64,000 nucleotides of DNA. Origin: Mya arenaria. Its lineage: Eukaryota; Mollusca; Bivalvia; Myida; Myidae. Positions 13,520 to 24,155 of this stretch are shown in pieces (positions within the stretch are counted from its first letter, which is position 1; each line of letters begins with the position of its first letter). Location: assembly GCF_026914265.1 (NCBI RefSeq), contig NC_069136.1, positions 30,409,201-30,473,200 of the forward strand, given 5' to 3'. Position numbers and translations under genes: made by a program. Below the pieces are notes generated by a model, which saw nothing but the letters and a program-made list of their open reading frames with translations, did no database searches and was not told where the DNA came from.

Positions 13520-13815
13520 TAAGCACTGTGGCTGATGCCGGGAAAGAATGAGTTATTGCAAGCTGTAGGGTGAAATAGTTGTACTGGTGTGTTTAATGGC
13601 ATTATGAGAAGTGCTAATTGATGTGCTGGAATTTGTATTGAAACCAAGCAGTTTTATGTTAAATATTTGGTGCATTTTTCAACAATATTTTCCTTTTATT
13701 TAGAAAATGGGTTTAATTGTATTGATTTATTGTTATTTGGCAATCAGTTTTGTTGTCGATGGTTCAGAATGCATGGTTATTTACAACGAAAAATGTCAAC
13801 AATACACTTGTAAAT

Positions 13816-13821
13816 AATAAA
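13816..13821 (+). promoter_or_regulatory. Poly(A) signal of eIF2A
   Basis: AATAAA lies about 297 bp after the stop codon and is the best-placed signal before the intergenic minisatellite. Confidence 0.6.
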
Positions 13822-14148
13822 GAAAAACGTATATATAGCAGGACACAAGTGCTGATAACTAGTTGTTGATTGGAGAAACTGCTGATTAGATCAATTTCAA
13901 CAGACATTCAAATGACAATTTAATCTGAAAGGATTTTATTTCTATGGATATTATTGTCAATTGTGCAATACTGTGCTCAACCCTAACATACATACCAGCC
14001 ATTGTCACTAATGTTCTGAGTCTGAGTGGCAGACTCATACCTCAATAGTGCAAATCCTATTTTTAATCTCCAGTGCAAAAAAAAATTGGTTTAACATCAA
14101 TTTCACATCCAAAAAACTGATAAAACTATCTTTAATTACATTTAAAAA

Positions 14149-14655
14149 AGACCTCAGCGGATCATGGTCCCTGCAGGTATTTACCATGTACATGTATGCA
14201 TACTGACACTCTAGACCTCAGCGGATCATGGTCCCTGCAGGTATTTACCATGTACATGTATGCATACTGACACTCTAGACCTCAGCGGATCATGGTCCCT
14301 GCAGGTATTTACCATGTACATGTATGCATACTGACACTCTAGACCTCAGCGGATCATGGTCCCTGCAGGTATTTACCATGTACATGTATGCATACTGACA
14401 CTCTAGACCTCAGCGGATCATGGTCCCTGCAGGTATTTACCATGTACATGTATGCATACTGAGACTCTAGACCTCAGCGGATCATGGTCCCTGCAGGTAT
14501 TTACCATGTACATGTATGCATACTGACACTCTAGACCTCAGCGGATCATGGTCCCTGCAGGTATTTACCATGTACATGTATGCATACTGACACTCTAGAC
14601 CTCAGCGGATCATGGTCCCTGCAGGTATTTACCATGTACATGTGTGCATACTGAG
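14149..14655. repeat. 64-bp minisatellite, 8 copies
   Basis: Units start at 14149, 14213, 14277, 14341, 14405, 14469, 14533 and 14597, each opening AGACCTCAGCGGATCATGG and containing ACATGTATGCATACTGACAC. Copies are almost identical; one has GAGAC for GACAC and the last has TGTGTG for TGTATG. This indicates recent expansion. It lies between the convergent eIF2A and DNAJC19 genes. Flanks 13822-14148 and 14656-15163 show nothing recognisable. Confidence 0.97.
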
Positions 14656-15163
14656 TGATCTACTACAAGCCATCACATTTACGTTCATGTCTGATTGTGA
14701 TCTAGATCATATTAAACCTGACTTAAATCATGCACTTTTTTCATTTTGTGTTAAACTGTGTTGAAAATAGATTAGATTGTTAGTTATTATGTTGACTGTA
14801 TTTAAGAACTGTTTACTGACAAATAAACCTTTTGTTAACTTTCTATTTCTTCTTTCTCCTATTTGGTGATCAACTTGTAGATATCTCATGAGGCTGAGTA
14901 TCACACGCCTCTCCAACTATCTGCCATATAAGCCATCCGCATAAGACCTTAAAAAGACCTTAACCAGACTGTTTTAGGCAATTTAAATTTAAAAAAAATA
15001 TTTAACCTCACTCAGTAAAATGGCAGTTATTTAAGATTTAAAGGCAAGTGATAAATTTGCAAAATAAAATAAAACACAGCAGTCCAAAGGAGGTGTATAT
15101 CCCTCACCATTGTTTTTTTTTTAGAACATTTTGTTTTTCTAAATACTTTAGTAATGAAATTGA

Positions 15164-15673
15164 TGAGATCCAGGAGAAATGTTTATGTTGTCACAACAAG
15201 AAGTCCAATAAGTAGGTCACTCAATGAGATCCATTTGTACCAAGTTAAATAGTAACCATCAATGCATAATAAGTAAGTTATAGCGCATACATGAGCATTT
15301 GTACTTGATCTTTAAATGGTTCGTGTGACCTTGGCCTTTGAGTTATGGACCCGAGTCAAGGTCACTGCATATCTTCTCAATGAGGACAACATTTATACAA
15401 GTTATATGGTAATCCATCAATGCATAAGTAGGTTATAGCCAAGACACTACCATGTGTTCTCTGACCTTTGAATGTCTTGTGTGACCTTGACCTTTGAGGT
15501 ATGGGAGTGGGTCAAGGTCACTGCACATTGTCTCAATGAGGGCAACATTTGTACCAAGTTAAATGATAATTCATCAATGCATAAGTAACTTATTGCACGG
15601 GCACGAAATATTAAGGACAGACTGACGGACGGACTAAGTGCATTCCCATAATCACCTTCCAACTGTGGCGGGG
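15164..15673 (+). repeat. Interspersed repeat with CTTGACCTTTGAG units
   Basis: About three diverged units share GTGTGACCTTG(A/G)CCTTTGAG, GGGTCAAGGTCACTGCA and CATCAATGCATAAGTA. It ends with GACTGACGGACGGAC followed by CAACTGTGGCGGGGAATAA. This layout (tandem core, then a CGGACGGAC stretch and a short G-rich end) is shared with other repeats here. Non-coding. Confidence 0.65.
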
Positions 15674-16157
15674 AATAAAAAAATATGGAAAGTCAATGGC
15701 CATAGGTCTTCAGTGTTTTGGTTGATCTAGCTTACAGTCATTTTAATTTGAATATGTTTATAATGCCCTCACATGTGAGTGCTAGGACTATCTGAGAGCT
15801 AATTTGGTCAATTTAGAATGCAATGTAAGAGTCATAACAGATAATTGGGCTTCCCTCTTTAATTTGTTGATCTATTCCGACCATAGACAGGCTAAATGTT
15901 GCTTAAAGTTTGACAGTGGACAAGGTCCATTAAGTATAATTTTGAACATTCAATTTCATGTGCAATGATTGTGGATCGACCATAATAATCTTGTTTTTAT
16001 TTGACCTCATACAAATAATGATGACACCCTTATAAATGTTACCAAGTTTAATGGTTACTGAAGGTGAATAGTAGATCAAATTGTCAAAACTCATTGAAGG
16101 TCCATAAGTTGTGAATAAATTCAAAATTGGGACTAAACTGGGACACAACATATTCGT

Positions 16158-16690
16158 TTAATCATTGTCTAAATATTTTAAATTATTTTGCCAGCTGATC
16201 TTTAGCTTGTATCCAAGACAATTGTGGGCTAAACAGTAGCCACATGTAATCATAAACAGAATAATCTGATGTAGGTTAATATTTATACCACGGAAATGCC
16301 ATTTTTCATCTTTTCTAAACGGTCCACCGTTTCTAAAAACAATAAATTCGGTCTTATCAAGGTTGACCTCCATACCTGTATCTAAACATGTATTCAACTG
16401 TTGTGGTAATTTTGAGGACAAAATTTGTTGAATTTGACTTATCCCCTGTCTTGGACCTTCATTACATAGAAACAAATGGTGTCTCATGACCTGATCACAT
16501 ATTTTAGGACTCTATGGGATCTTTCAAGTGATTTAAAGAGTTTAAAGTGGTTGATTTTGTCAAAAGCCTTATGAAAATCAATGTATAAACAAGACAAGGA
16601 ACATCGCAATGGGACCAAACCTGGTTTTCAATGATTGACAGAACAACTTCAGCCTGTGCTGTGAAGAGGGCCAAATGTTTTACTGGCTGC
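16158..16690 (-). pseudogene. Decayed non-LTR retrotransposon reverse transcriptase fragment
   Basis: Read on the minus strand, 16622-16510 gives IDFHKAFDKINHFKLFKSLE, resembling the conserved reverse transcriptase segment that carries (D)F.KAFD. Further along, 16160-16487 has the frame ...VNLDKTEFIVFRNGGPFRKD, which matches the post-palm 'N..KT..(V/I)VF..GG' region of LINE polymerases. The YADD catalytic box would lie between them and is not recognisable; frames change and the copy is clearly dead. Clade (CR1, Jockey or RTE-like) cannot be assigned by eye. Confidence 0.7.
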
Positions 16691-16899
16691 TAGATAAATA
16701 TATTGAAGCAATAATTGAAGATATTGCAATCAATTTATATTGTATCTTAAATCATATTACTAGGGCACTGCAACATCAGGAAAAATCTACAGTCAAGTTT
16801 TACAAAGATGAACCCACTTTTCAAAATAAGATTTCTTAGGCCCTAAATTGATTGGAATAGATATTCCGTTAAAATATGACTCCATAGAAAACATGTTTC

Positions 16900-17275
16900 T
16901 TTTTACGAATAGTAAGAAGTTGAGGTATCATAAATGAACTGTAACTGAAGATATTCAGTTCAAACAATAGTTCTATTTTTAGTAACAGTGACCTTGAGCC
17001 TGAAGCCCCAAAGACCTCATAAATATTCAGTTTTTCTATTGTTAGTAATAGTGGCCTTATCCCTAAATGCAAACTCCTCCTTTATACCAAGTTTGGTCAC
17101 AATATGTCAACCCGAACCAAAAGTATTCAGTTCCTTTTCCTATCCTGAGTAACAGTGCCATGGCTTTGACCCTACTTGGGGCTCCAAATGCAATCCTATA
17201 AACGGTCTCCATAACCTCTCTCTATATACCAAGTTCGGTAACAATATGGCAATCCTAACCAAAGTTAGTTTTATA
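16900..17275 (-). repeat. Decayed inverted copy of the 7870-9160 repeat family
   Basis: On the minus strand the segments AACTTTGGTTAGGATTGCC, GGAGACCGTTTATAGGATTG and CATTTGGAGCCCC parallel the 7870-9160 units. It is heavily diverged. The stretch 17276-17640 beyond it shows no gene or recognisable repeat. Confidence 0.55.
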
Positions 17276-18109
17276 GCTGAGTTTTACGTGTCCCGCCCGC
17301 ACAACGACGTACATAATTCTAATGACCAGATTAGAATCACACTTTTTTCCCAAAGACATTTCTGTACTATGGCTTGTAGACAAAACATTTTTATTGACAG
17401 TTGAATAATTGCGACAAAATCCAGTTTGACATTCATCAATCTTTCTTCTGTCTTCAGCCCATCTGAATATCTGTGTTTTTTCTTTGCTTTAAATACATGT
17501 ACTTCGATTTTACCCAACATTTCAATACATGTACATTTTATGGCAACTCACACCAGTTTAAATTGTTCTCATAAGACTGTAAAACTGGAACAAATTTCTG
17601 AACAGACCTGGAATGCCAAATAAAAAAGCATATTTAAGTTTTATTTCATGTTGAACTTCTACATTTTCACATACAATCATCCAACATACATGTAACATTT
17701 TGTAATATTATCACAGATTTGGCACAGTTTCATACAGTAATCATTGTCAACAATTCTGATAAGACCTAAAGCTATGTTCAGACCTTTTAAAGTTCATTTC
17801 ATTATTGAAGGTTTCATTCCTTTAGAACTATTTTCATGTTGTTTTTTTAAACATTAAAAATTAACCAGATGCTTCCCAAAATCCTCCTTATTTCAAAATA
17901 GGTGCACTCCTGATTTCCTATAATAATCGTTTTTATGCTTTAAAACACACCCTCGAAGGTCAATAAAGCACCAAAGATATGACATTAATGAACTTGAAGT
18001 CTGTGTCGTTCCGATGTCAATGATTTATGATGATCTGATCCAATATTTCATCCAATGCAATCATGTTTGGGTAGTTCGGTAGTAATCTGCCCCCTGTATG
18101 TCTGAGGTT

Positions 18110-21100
18110 TCAAGGCTTTTTCGATTCCAAGTAGTCTTTTGCCTCGTTGATTTTGGTGGCCAGATAAGGTGATCCTCCTGTAATAAAGAATTGCTGTGTA
18201 ACGATACATATACGTAACTCAGGAAAGGTAAAATAAAACTTATAACTTACTACTTAACATGAATCAGAGCTGGTATTCACTTGGTTAACTTATGGTCATA
18301 CCAATATGCAACCTGATTAGCTACATTATTCTTAAATCCAACTAAGACCAACATTTAATACCACCCATGCAAGCTTATTAAGGCTAAAATGTCAATGTTT
18401 TAAAATATATTCTTCATTACTGCTTAGTTAAAAGGTATGACGAAACAAAACAAACAAAAATGGGGAGATACAATTCTTTGGGAGATCCTACCCAGTCTGT
18501 GATTAAGTTTACCTCCTCGTTTGGATACTGGTATTAAACCCAAGGGTACCTCAGACTCATAAACTTGAAATTAATATCATACTGGGTCAAGTTCTTGTAG
18601 TGAAGGACGCTTCAACTACTTGTCTTTTTGCAGCCTTGCATTCCACCACTAAAGTTACTACTTTCTGCAGAAATAATAAAATGAATAGGAAATGAGTCCC
18701 TGCTGCAGACTTACCACGATCAGGGTGGTTCAGTAACATGATCCTTTTATGTGCTTCCTTTATTCTCACTGGAGAAGACGACTGACTGAAATTACAAAAC
18801 ATAGTTCTATCAATTTACGGTATTGGGTAAGTATTTAACAAGAGCATCACTGAACGAATGCCAAAACTAAGACTTGTTTGTTGGTTTCAGTCAAAAGCTG
18901 AGTCATTACTTGACAATTAATAAAGTGAGAGTTCCTGGCCTTTGCTAAACATGAGTGTATTGTCACCGGCGATGTTTTTTTAATGTTGGCCAAGGTTTAA
19001 AAAATTGCACTGCGATACAAAGGCTGTGACAATACCTCGACATTTCTTCATCGAAAAACAGCTGAGATAATAACAATAGATGTATTAGGGTTGTTGTTGA
19101 TGAGTTTAGGGAAAACATTTAGCTTTAGATTTATCAGTATTAACAAGAGATGTTTGTGAAACATTATGCCCCCTGAGCGCCAAGTTGCCAGAAATATTTG
19201 GACAATTGAATGAAATATGCATGGACTGAAATGACAGCTGATTTGTCATTGGATGCATATGAGGCAGGTCATCTACTGGTCATACCTAATCTTCATGTCA
19301 AGTTTGATGACCATAGGTCCGGGAATTGTTGAGTTATCACTCGGACAAGCTTTGGTCTTCCAACAGACCGACCGACATGTGCAAAGCAATTATATAACCC
19401 CTCTGCTTCGAAGGGGGGCATAATTAAACTAGATGTTCACTGAAAACTGATACTTCAACTCATGCATTTAGTGACATATAAATTTCTACTGTCTACTATA
19501 TAAGAAAATAAAATATGGACAATCAGAAAACCTTTTTTTAGCTTACAGTCACACTGACCTTGACCTTTGACCCACTGACCTCAAAATCAATAGGGTTCAT
19601 CTGCTGGTCATGACCAATAAGCCTACCTAGTATGAGGTCCCTGGGTCAAAGCGTTCTCAAGTTATTGATCGGAAACCGTTTTTCATGTTAAGGTCACACT
19701 GACCTTGACCTTTGACCCACTGACCTCAAAATCAATAGGGTTCATCTGCTGGTCATGACCAATAAGCCTACCTAGTATGAGGTCCCTGGGTCAAAGCGTT
19801 CTCAAGTTATTGATCGGAAACCGTTTTTCATGTTAAGGTCACACTGACCTTGACCTTTGACCCACTGACCTCAAAATCAATAGGGTTCATCTGCTGGTCA
19901 TGACCAATACACCTACCAAGTATGAGGTCCCTGGGTCAAAGCGTTCTCAAGTTATTGATCGGAAACCGTTTTTCATGTAAAGGTCACACTGACCTTGACC
20001 TTTGACCCACTGACCTCAAAATCAATAGGGTTCATCTGCTGGTGATGACCAATACACATACCAAGTATGAGGTCCCTCGGTCAAAGTGTTCTCAAGTTAT
20101 TGATCGGAAACCATTTGGTATTCCGACCGACCGACAGACCGACCGACCGACCGACCGACCGACCGACCGACCGACCGACCGACATGTGCAAAACAATATA
20201 CCCCACTTTTTTCAAAAGGGGGCATAAAAATGAACATTGTTTCTGTTTTTTGTAAAAATCAGTTCATGATCCAAGAGTATTGACTTATCAAGTTAAAATG
20301 GAAGAAATGCATCCTATGGCTATGGAGCAGAAATAAAGTCATCAGCAAATATGTTCATATTCACTATTATGTGATAACCTTGAAAAGATCCAAGGAATGT
20401 TAGGGCATACCTGACTCCAAGAATTAGACTGGCCTCTCTTTTACTCATCTTTTTCTCAAACCCTCCTCTGTAATATTTGCTGAAAGGCTGTAAACAATAC
20501 ACACCCATAATGATAATGTTCATGTTAAAATGAAAAAAAAATTGAAATACATATGAAAATTGCTTGGACGGAAACAAAATGTAACAAGAGATGTTTGTCA
20601 AACATTATGCCCCCCCCCCCCCCCCCGAGCGCCATGTTGTCAGGATTATATGGACAATTAAATGAAATATGCATGGACCGAAATGACAGCTGATTTGTCG
20701 CTAACATTGTATGCCGTTGAGGCAGTTTTAAGATTATGACCATTCAAAGTTTGAGGATAGAGTGTGTTATGACCATGACCTTTGACTCTATGACCTCAAA
20801 ATCCATAGTAGTCATCAGCTGGTCACCAAAAATCTAAATGTTAAGTTTGAGGGCCATGGGTGCAGGCATTGACAAGTTATCACACAGACAAGCATTTTTC
20901 GTTCAATGTCACTGTAATCTTGACCTTTGATCCAATGACCCCTTAAATCATAAGGGGTCATCTACAGGTCAGACACAACTCCAAGTCAAGTTTGAGGGCC
21001 ATGGGTGCAGGCATTGTCCAATTATCACTTGAAACATTTTCGCATTCAAGGTCACTGTGAACCTGACCTTTGACCCAATGACTCCTAAAATCAATAAGGG

Positions 21101-24100
21101 TAATCTCCTGGTCAGGCCCAACTTACATGTCAAGTTTGATGATCATAGATTCAGGCATTGTTGAGATATCACTGGGAGAAGATTTGTTAACTTTTTTGCG
21201 TTAAAGGTTACTGTGACCTTGACCTTGGCCTGATGACCCCCAAAGTCAAGAGGGGTCATCTACTGGTCAGGCCCAACCTTCATGTCAAGTTTGATGACCA
21301 TAGGTCCAGGAATTGTCGAGTTTGCTTTCAAGGTCACTGTGACCTTGACCTCTGACCCCTTAAATCAATAGGGGTCATCTACTGGTCAGGCCCAACCTCC
21401 AAGTCAAGTTTGAGGGCCTTGGGCGCAGGCATTGTTGAGTTATCACTCGGGCAACCTTTTATCGTTCAAAATCACTGTTACCTTGACCTTTGGCCCAATG
21501 ACCCCTAAAATCAACAGGGGCCATCTACTGGTCAGGCCCAACCTCCAATTAAAGTTTGATGGCCGTGGGTGCAGGCATTGTCGAGTTATCACTCAGACAA
21601 CCTTTTACCATTCAAGGTCACTGTGACCTTGACCTTTGGCCTGATGACCCCCAAAAACAATAGGGGTCATCTACTGGTCAGGCCCAACCTCCAAGTCAAG
21701 TTTGAGGGCCATAGGTGCAGGCATTGTCGAGTAATGACACGGACAACCTTTTACCATTCAAGGTCACTGTGACCTTGACCTTTGGCCGGATGACCCCCAA
21801 AAACAATAGGGTTCATCTACTGGTCAGGCCCAACCTCCAAGTCAATTATGAGGGCCATGGGTGCAGGCATTGTTGAGTTATCACTCGGACAACCTTTTAC
21901 CATTCAATGTCACTATGACCTTGATCTTTGACCCGATGAGCCCCAAAAACAATAGGGGTCAGTTACTGGTCAGGCCCAACCTCCAAGTCAAGAATGAGGG
22001 CCAAGGGTGCAGGCATTGTCGAGTTATCACTCGGACATCCTTTTACCATTCAAGGTCACTGTGACCTTGACCTTTGGCCCGATGACCCCCAAAAACAATA
22101 GGGGTCATCTAATGGTCAGGCCCAACTTCCATATCAAGTTTGATGACCATAGGTCTAAGCATTGTTGAGTTATCACTCGGACAAGCTTTAAAATTATTTT
22201 ACCATTAAAGGTCACTGTGACCTTGACCTTTGACCCGATGAGCCCTAAAATCAATAGGGGTCATCTAATGGTCAGGCCCAACCTTCATGTCAAGTTTGAT
22301 GACCATACGTCCAGGAATTGTTGAGTTATCACTCGGACAAGCTTTGGTCTACCGACGGACCGACCGACATACCGACATGCCTGTGCAAAGCAATATACCC
22401 CTCTTCTTCGAAGGGGGGCATAATAATAGTAATACAATAACCTGGTATTGTTTTTTTTTAAAGAAGCTTGACTGTGGGAGAAAGCTGAGAAATAATCAAT
22501 GATGGACATTAAATTTGCACTTTTGTATTCAAAGCTGCACTCTCACAGATTGAAATTTTGACAATTTTTTTATTTTATTTTTTCCAACAGTGATCTTGAA
22601 AGTAGGCCTATTCACCTGTATTCAAAAGCGACCATCTACTGCATAAGATCAGTGATCTCAAAATCAATAGGGATCATATACTAATCATGACCGACTTGCG
22701 TACAAAGTATGAAGTTCCTGGGCCCAGACCCTCTTTAGTTATTGAGCGGAAACCGCTTTTCAGCTCCAGGTCACCTCGACTTTTGACCTTCTGAACTCAA
22801 AATCAATAGAGCTTATCTACTAGTTGTGACCAACTGGCATATCATTATAAATTTCCTTTGACCGTCTGATATCAAAATCAGTGTGATGGACAGATGGACA
22901 AGGTAAAAACAATATGTTTCCCCATTAATGGGGGATACGTAATTATTTCCCAAAATAAAATGTTCTTCCTACCTAGCTTGCTATTTTTGTCAGCATGTAG
23001 CCGGAACCACATAATTATTTGAATTTGGCCTGAGAGAACATATCTTTATTAAACCATCTTAAAAAAATGTTAAACTTATTAAAGGTATATATTTCATTTT
23101 TACAGATTACAGCCACATATTCGTGTACTGAAATGTTCATGTGTCAGTAATATCTTGACAAATGTCATTCAAACAAGAAGTCATTATAAATTGCTTCTAA
23201 ATATGATCTTGAAAGAATAATTAATTTAAAACACAATCAACTACTGAATACTTTAACCATTTTTTTTATTCGCTGAACATAGAATATCAACGAACATTTT
23301 ATAGATTTTTAAACATCTTATAAATGGAAAATTGTCGTAACTCTTTGAGTCCTAGACAAAAGAGTCTAAATTTTAAAGAAGCTTACATCTTTTGGCAAGA
23401 GTGTATCTGCTTTCTTGTATGCCTGTTCTAGAACTTTCCTGTGCTTTAACATCTGACGTCCTGAAATCCGAGAATTTTAAAATTTTAAAATGATCAAGCT
23501 GAAAATTTTCACTCACAATCTTAATGTTATTTGTCGAGAAAATTACACTTACAAATAACACAATGGAGAGGAAACATGTAATTCCTGCTTGCATATAATT
23601 TGAGGTTAATAATTTGTTGCTTTGATAATAAAGAAAGCCCCCACGACCTGAGTTGTTAAAATTATATAAATCACCAGTATGTATAGTATTTATCCTACAG
23701 GTTGGGTGTTTTGTACCATCTACTAATAAAATATTGTCAAGCTTACCATGTAATAAGTAGTGTGTGTAATTGAACTATCATTGTATAGTAACTTAGTGCA
23801 TGTGTAGAAGCTCTGCGTACTGATTAATGTTACGAAAATTGATGAAACAACAAAAACAAAGGAATACTAATAAGATACAATAGTTCTTGTTTCTAATTTA
23901 TAACCATCAGTCATCGAATTAGACTTTTGAATGAACAAGCCTGAATTCTTACTATGGCTTGGCATAAAAAAAAATAAAAAAAGCCCTGCTATATAATTTT
24001 CAGAATATGAGCAAGCCCTGAAAAACTTTTTATCAGTACAGGGCTTGTGTTAATTTCAACCACTGAACCATGCATGAAGCATGCAAGACAAACAGGTTAA

Positions 24101-24155
24101 ACTTACCTATAACAGCCGCTGTTGTGAGACCCAATCCTGCTAAGATCATACTCGT
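18110..24155 (-). CDS. DNAJC19: DNAJC19 / Tim14 (Pam18), J-protein of the mitochondrial import motor
   Basis: Inner-membrane J-protein that stimulates mitochondrial Hsp70 at the TIM23 channel to pull precursors into the matrix (family knowledge). Minus-strand exons in transcription order: 24155-24107, 23460-23387, 20487-20411, 18785-18715, 18177-18110 (stop TGA at 18112-18110). Together they encode 112 residues, against 116 in human. An N-terminal membrane segment (SMILAGLGLTTAAVIG) is followed by the linker GRQMLKHRKVLEQAY, the conserved YYRGGFEKKMSKREASLILG, and a J domain whose helix II ends RIMLLNHPDRG with the essential HPD triplet. The C terminus is GGSPYLATKINEAKDYLE. All introns are GT-AG and all phases agree. 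The first listed exon starts with ACG after a splice acceptor, so the initiator ATG is probably on an upstream exon (candidate 30791-30793), although the internal ATG in this exon could serve. Introns carry ERE-like repeats. Confidence 0.95.
19141..19425 (+). mobile_element. Short element, ATGCCCCC...GGGGGCAT termini
   Basis: It opens AACAAGAGATGTTTGTGAAA followed by CATTATGCCCCCTGAGCGCC and closes CTTCGAAGGGGGGCATAATT. The ends ATTATGCCCCC and GGGGGGCATAAT form a short inverted repeat. It includes GACCGACCGACATGTGCAAA near the 3' end. This is the short (about 285-bp) version of the longer copy at 20583-22424. It lies in the DNAJC19 intron. Confidence 0.7.
19546..20227 (+). repeat. 145-bp tandem repeat, four copies, same family's core and 3' end
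   Basis: Units begin at 19546, 19691, 19836 and 19981 with (A/C)(A/G)GTCACACTGACCT followed by TGACCTTTGACCCACTGACC. They continue through GTTCATCTGCTGGT(C/G)ATGACC to TTATTGATCGGAAACC. Copies 2-4 hold the perfect inverted half-site AGGTCACACTGACCT. The array ends in a CCGA tetranucleotide run and the family terminus AAAGGGGGCATAA. Confidence 0.9.
20125..20183. repeat. (CCGA)n microsatellite
   Basis: A near-perfect CCGA tetranucleotide run of about 14 units with one CAGA interruption. It is an expanded version of the CCGACCGAC stretch seen at the same place in sister elements (19369, 22353). Confidence 0.95.
20583..22424 (+). mobile_element. Long copy of the AACAAGAGATG...GGGGGGCATAA element with ~145-bp internal repeats
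   Basis: The 5' end AACAAGAGATGTTTGTCAAA and the 3' end CTTCGAAGGGGGGCATAAT match the short copy at 19141-19425. Between them lie about ten units of 140-150 bp carrying AAGGTCACTGTGACCTTGAC, GGGGTCATCTACTGGTCAGG, CCCAACCTCCAAGTCAAGTT and GCATTGTCGAGTTATCACTC. Five units contain the perfect palindrome AGGTCACTGTGACCT (21331, 21615, 21761, 22053, 22209). Short open frames across it are by-products of the repeat. A 14- to 16-base C run lies near 20611. Confidence 0.88.
22530..22575 (+). mobile_element. Truncated end of the GCTGCACTCTCACAGATT MITE
   Basis: AAAGCTGCACTCTCACAGAT followed by TGAAATTTTGACAATTTTTT matches the ends of the element at 25145-30355 and the copy at 54063. Only about 45 bp of one terminus is recognisable. 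Confidence 0.7.
22617..22930 (+). repeat. Diverged copy of the 145-bp repeat family
   Basis: CTCAAAATCAATAGGGATCA, TTATTGAGCGGAAACC, CAGGTCACCTCGAC and a terminal CATTAATGGGGGATACG correspond, with many changes, to the 19546-20227 array. No perfect AGGTCA palindrome remains. Confidence 0.65.
23975..24066 (-). mobile_element. Second copy of the short CAGTGGTYGAA repeat
   Basis: The minus strand reads CAGTGGTTGAAATTAACACA, AGCCCTGTACTGAT, CAGGGCTTGCTCATATTCTG and then an AT-rich tail, matching 8527-8640. It lies in the DNAJC19 intron, 40 bp downstream (transcription sense) of exon 24155-24107. Confidence 0.55.

Noticed and set aside
14149..14655. Regular repeats considered as a CRISPR-like array
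   Set aside because: Units are contiguous without unique spacers, and the genome is eukaryotic.
16260..16490. Live retrotransposon gene
   Set aside because: Frames shift, the catalytic YADD box is not visible and no endonuclease domain is nearby, so only a dead fragment is claimed.
21432..22064. Three tandem 64- to 67-codon ORFs (CRHCRV...TFYHSRSL)
   Set aside because: They are the same frame through successive ~145-bp repeat units.
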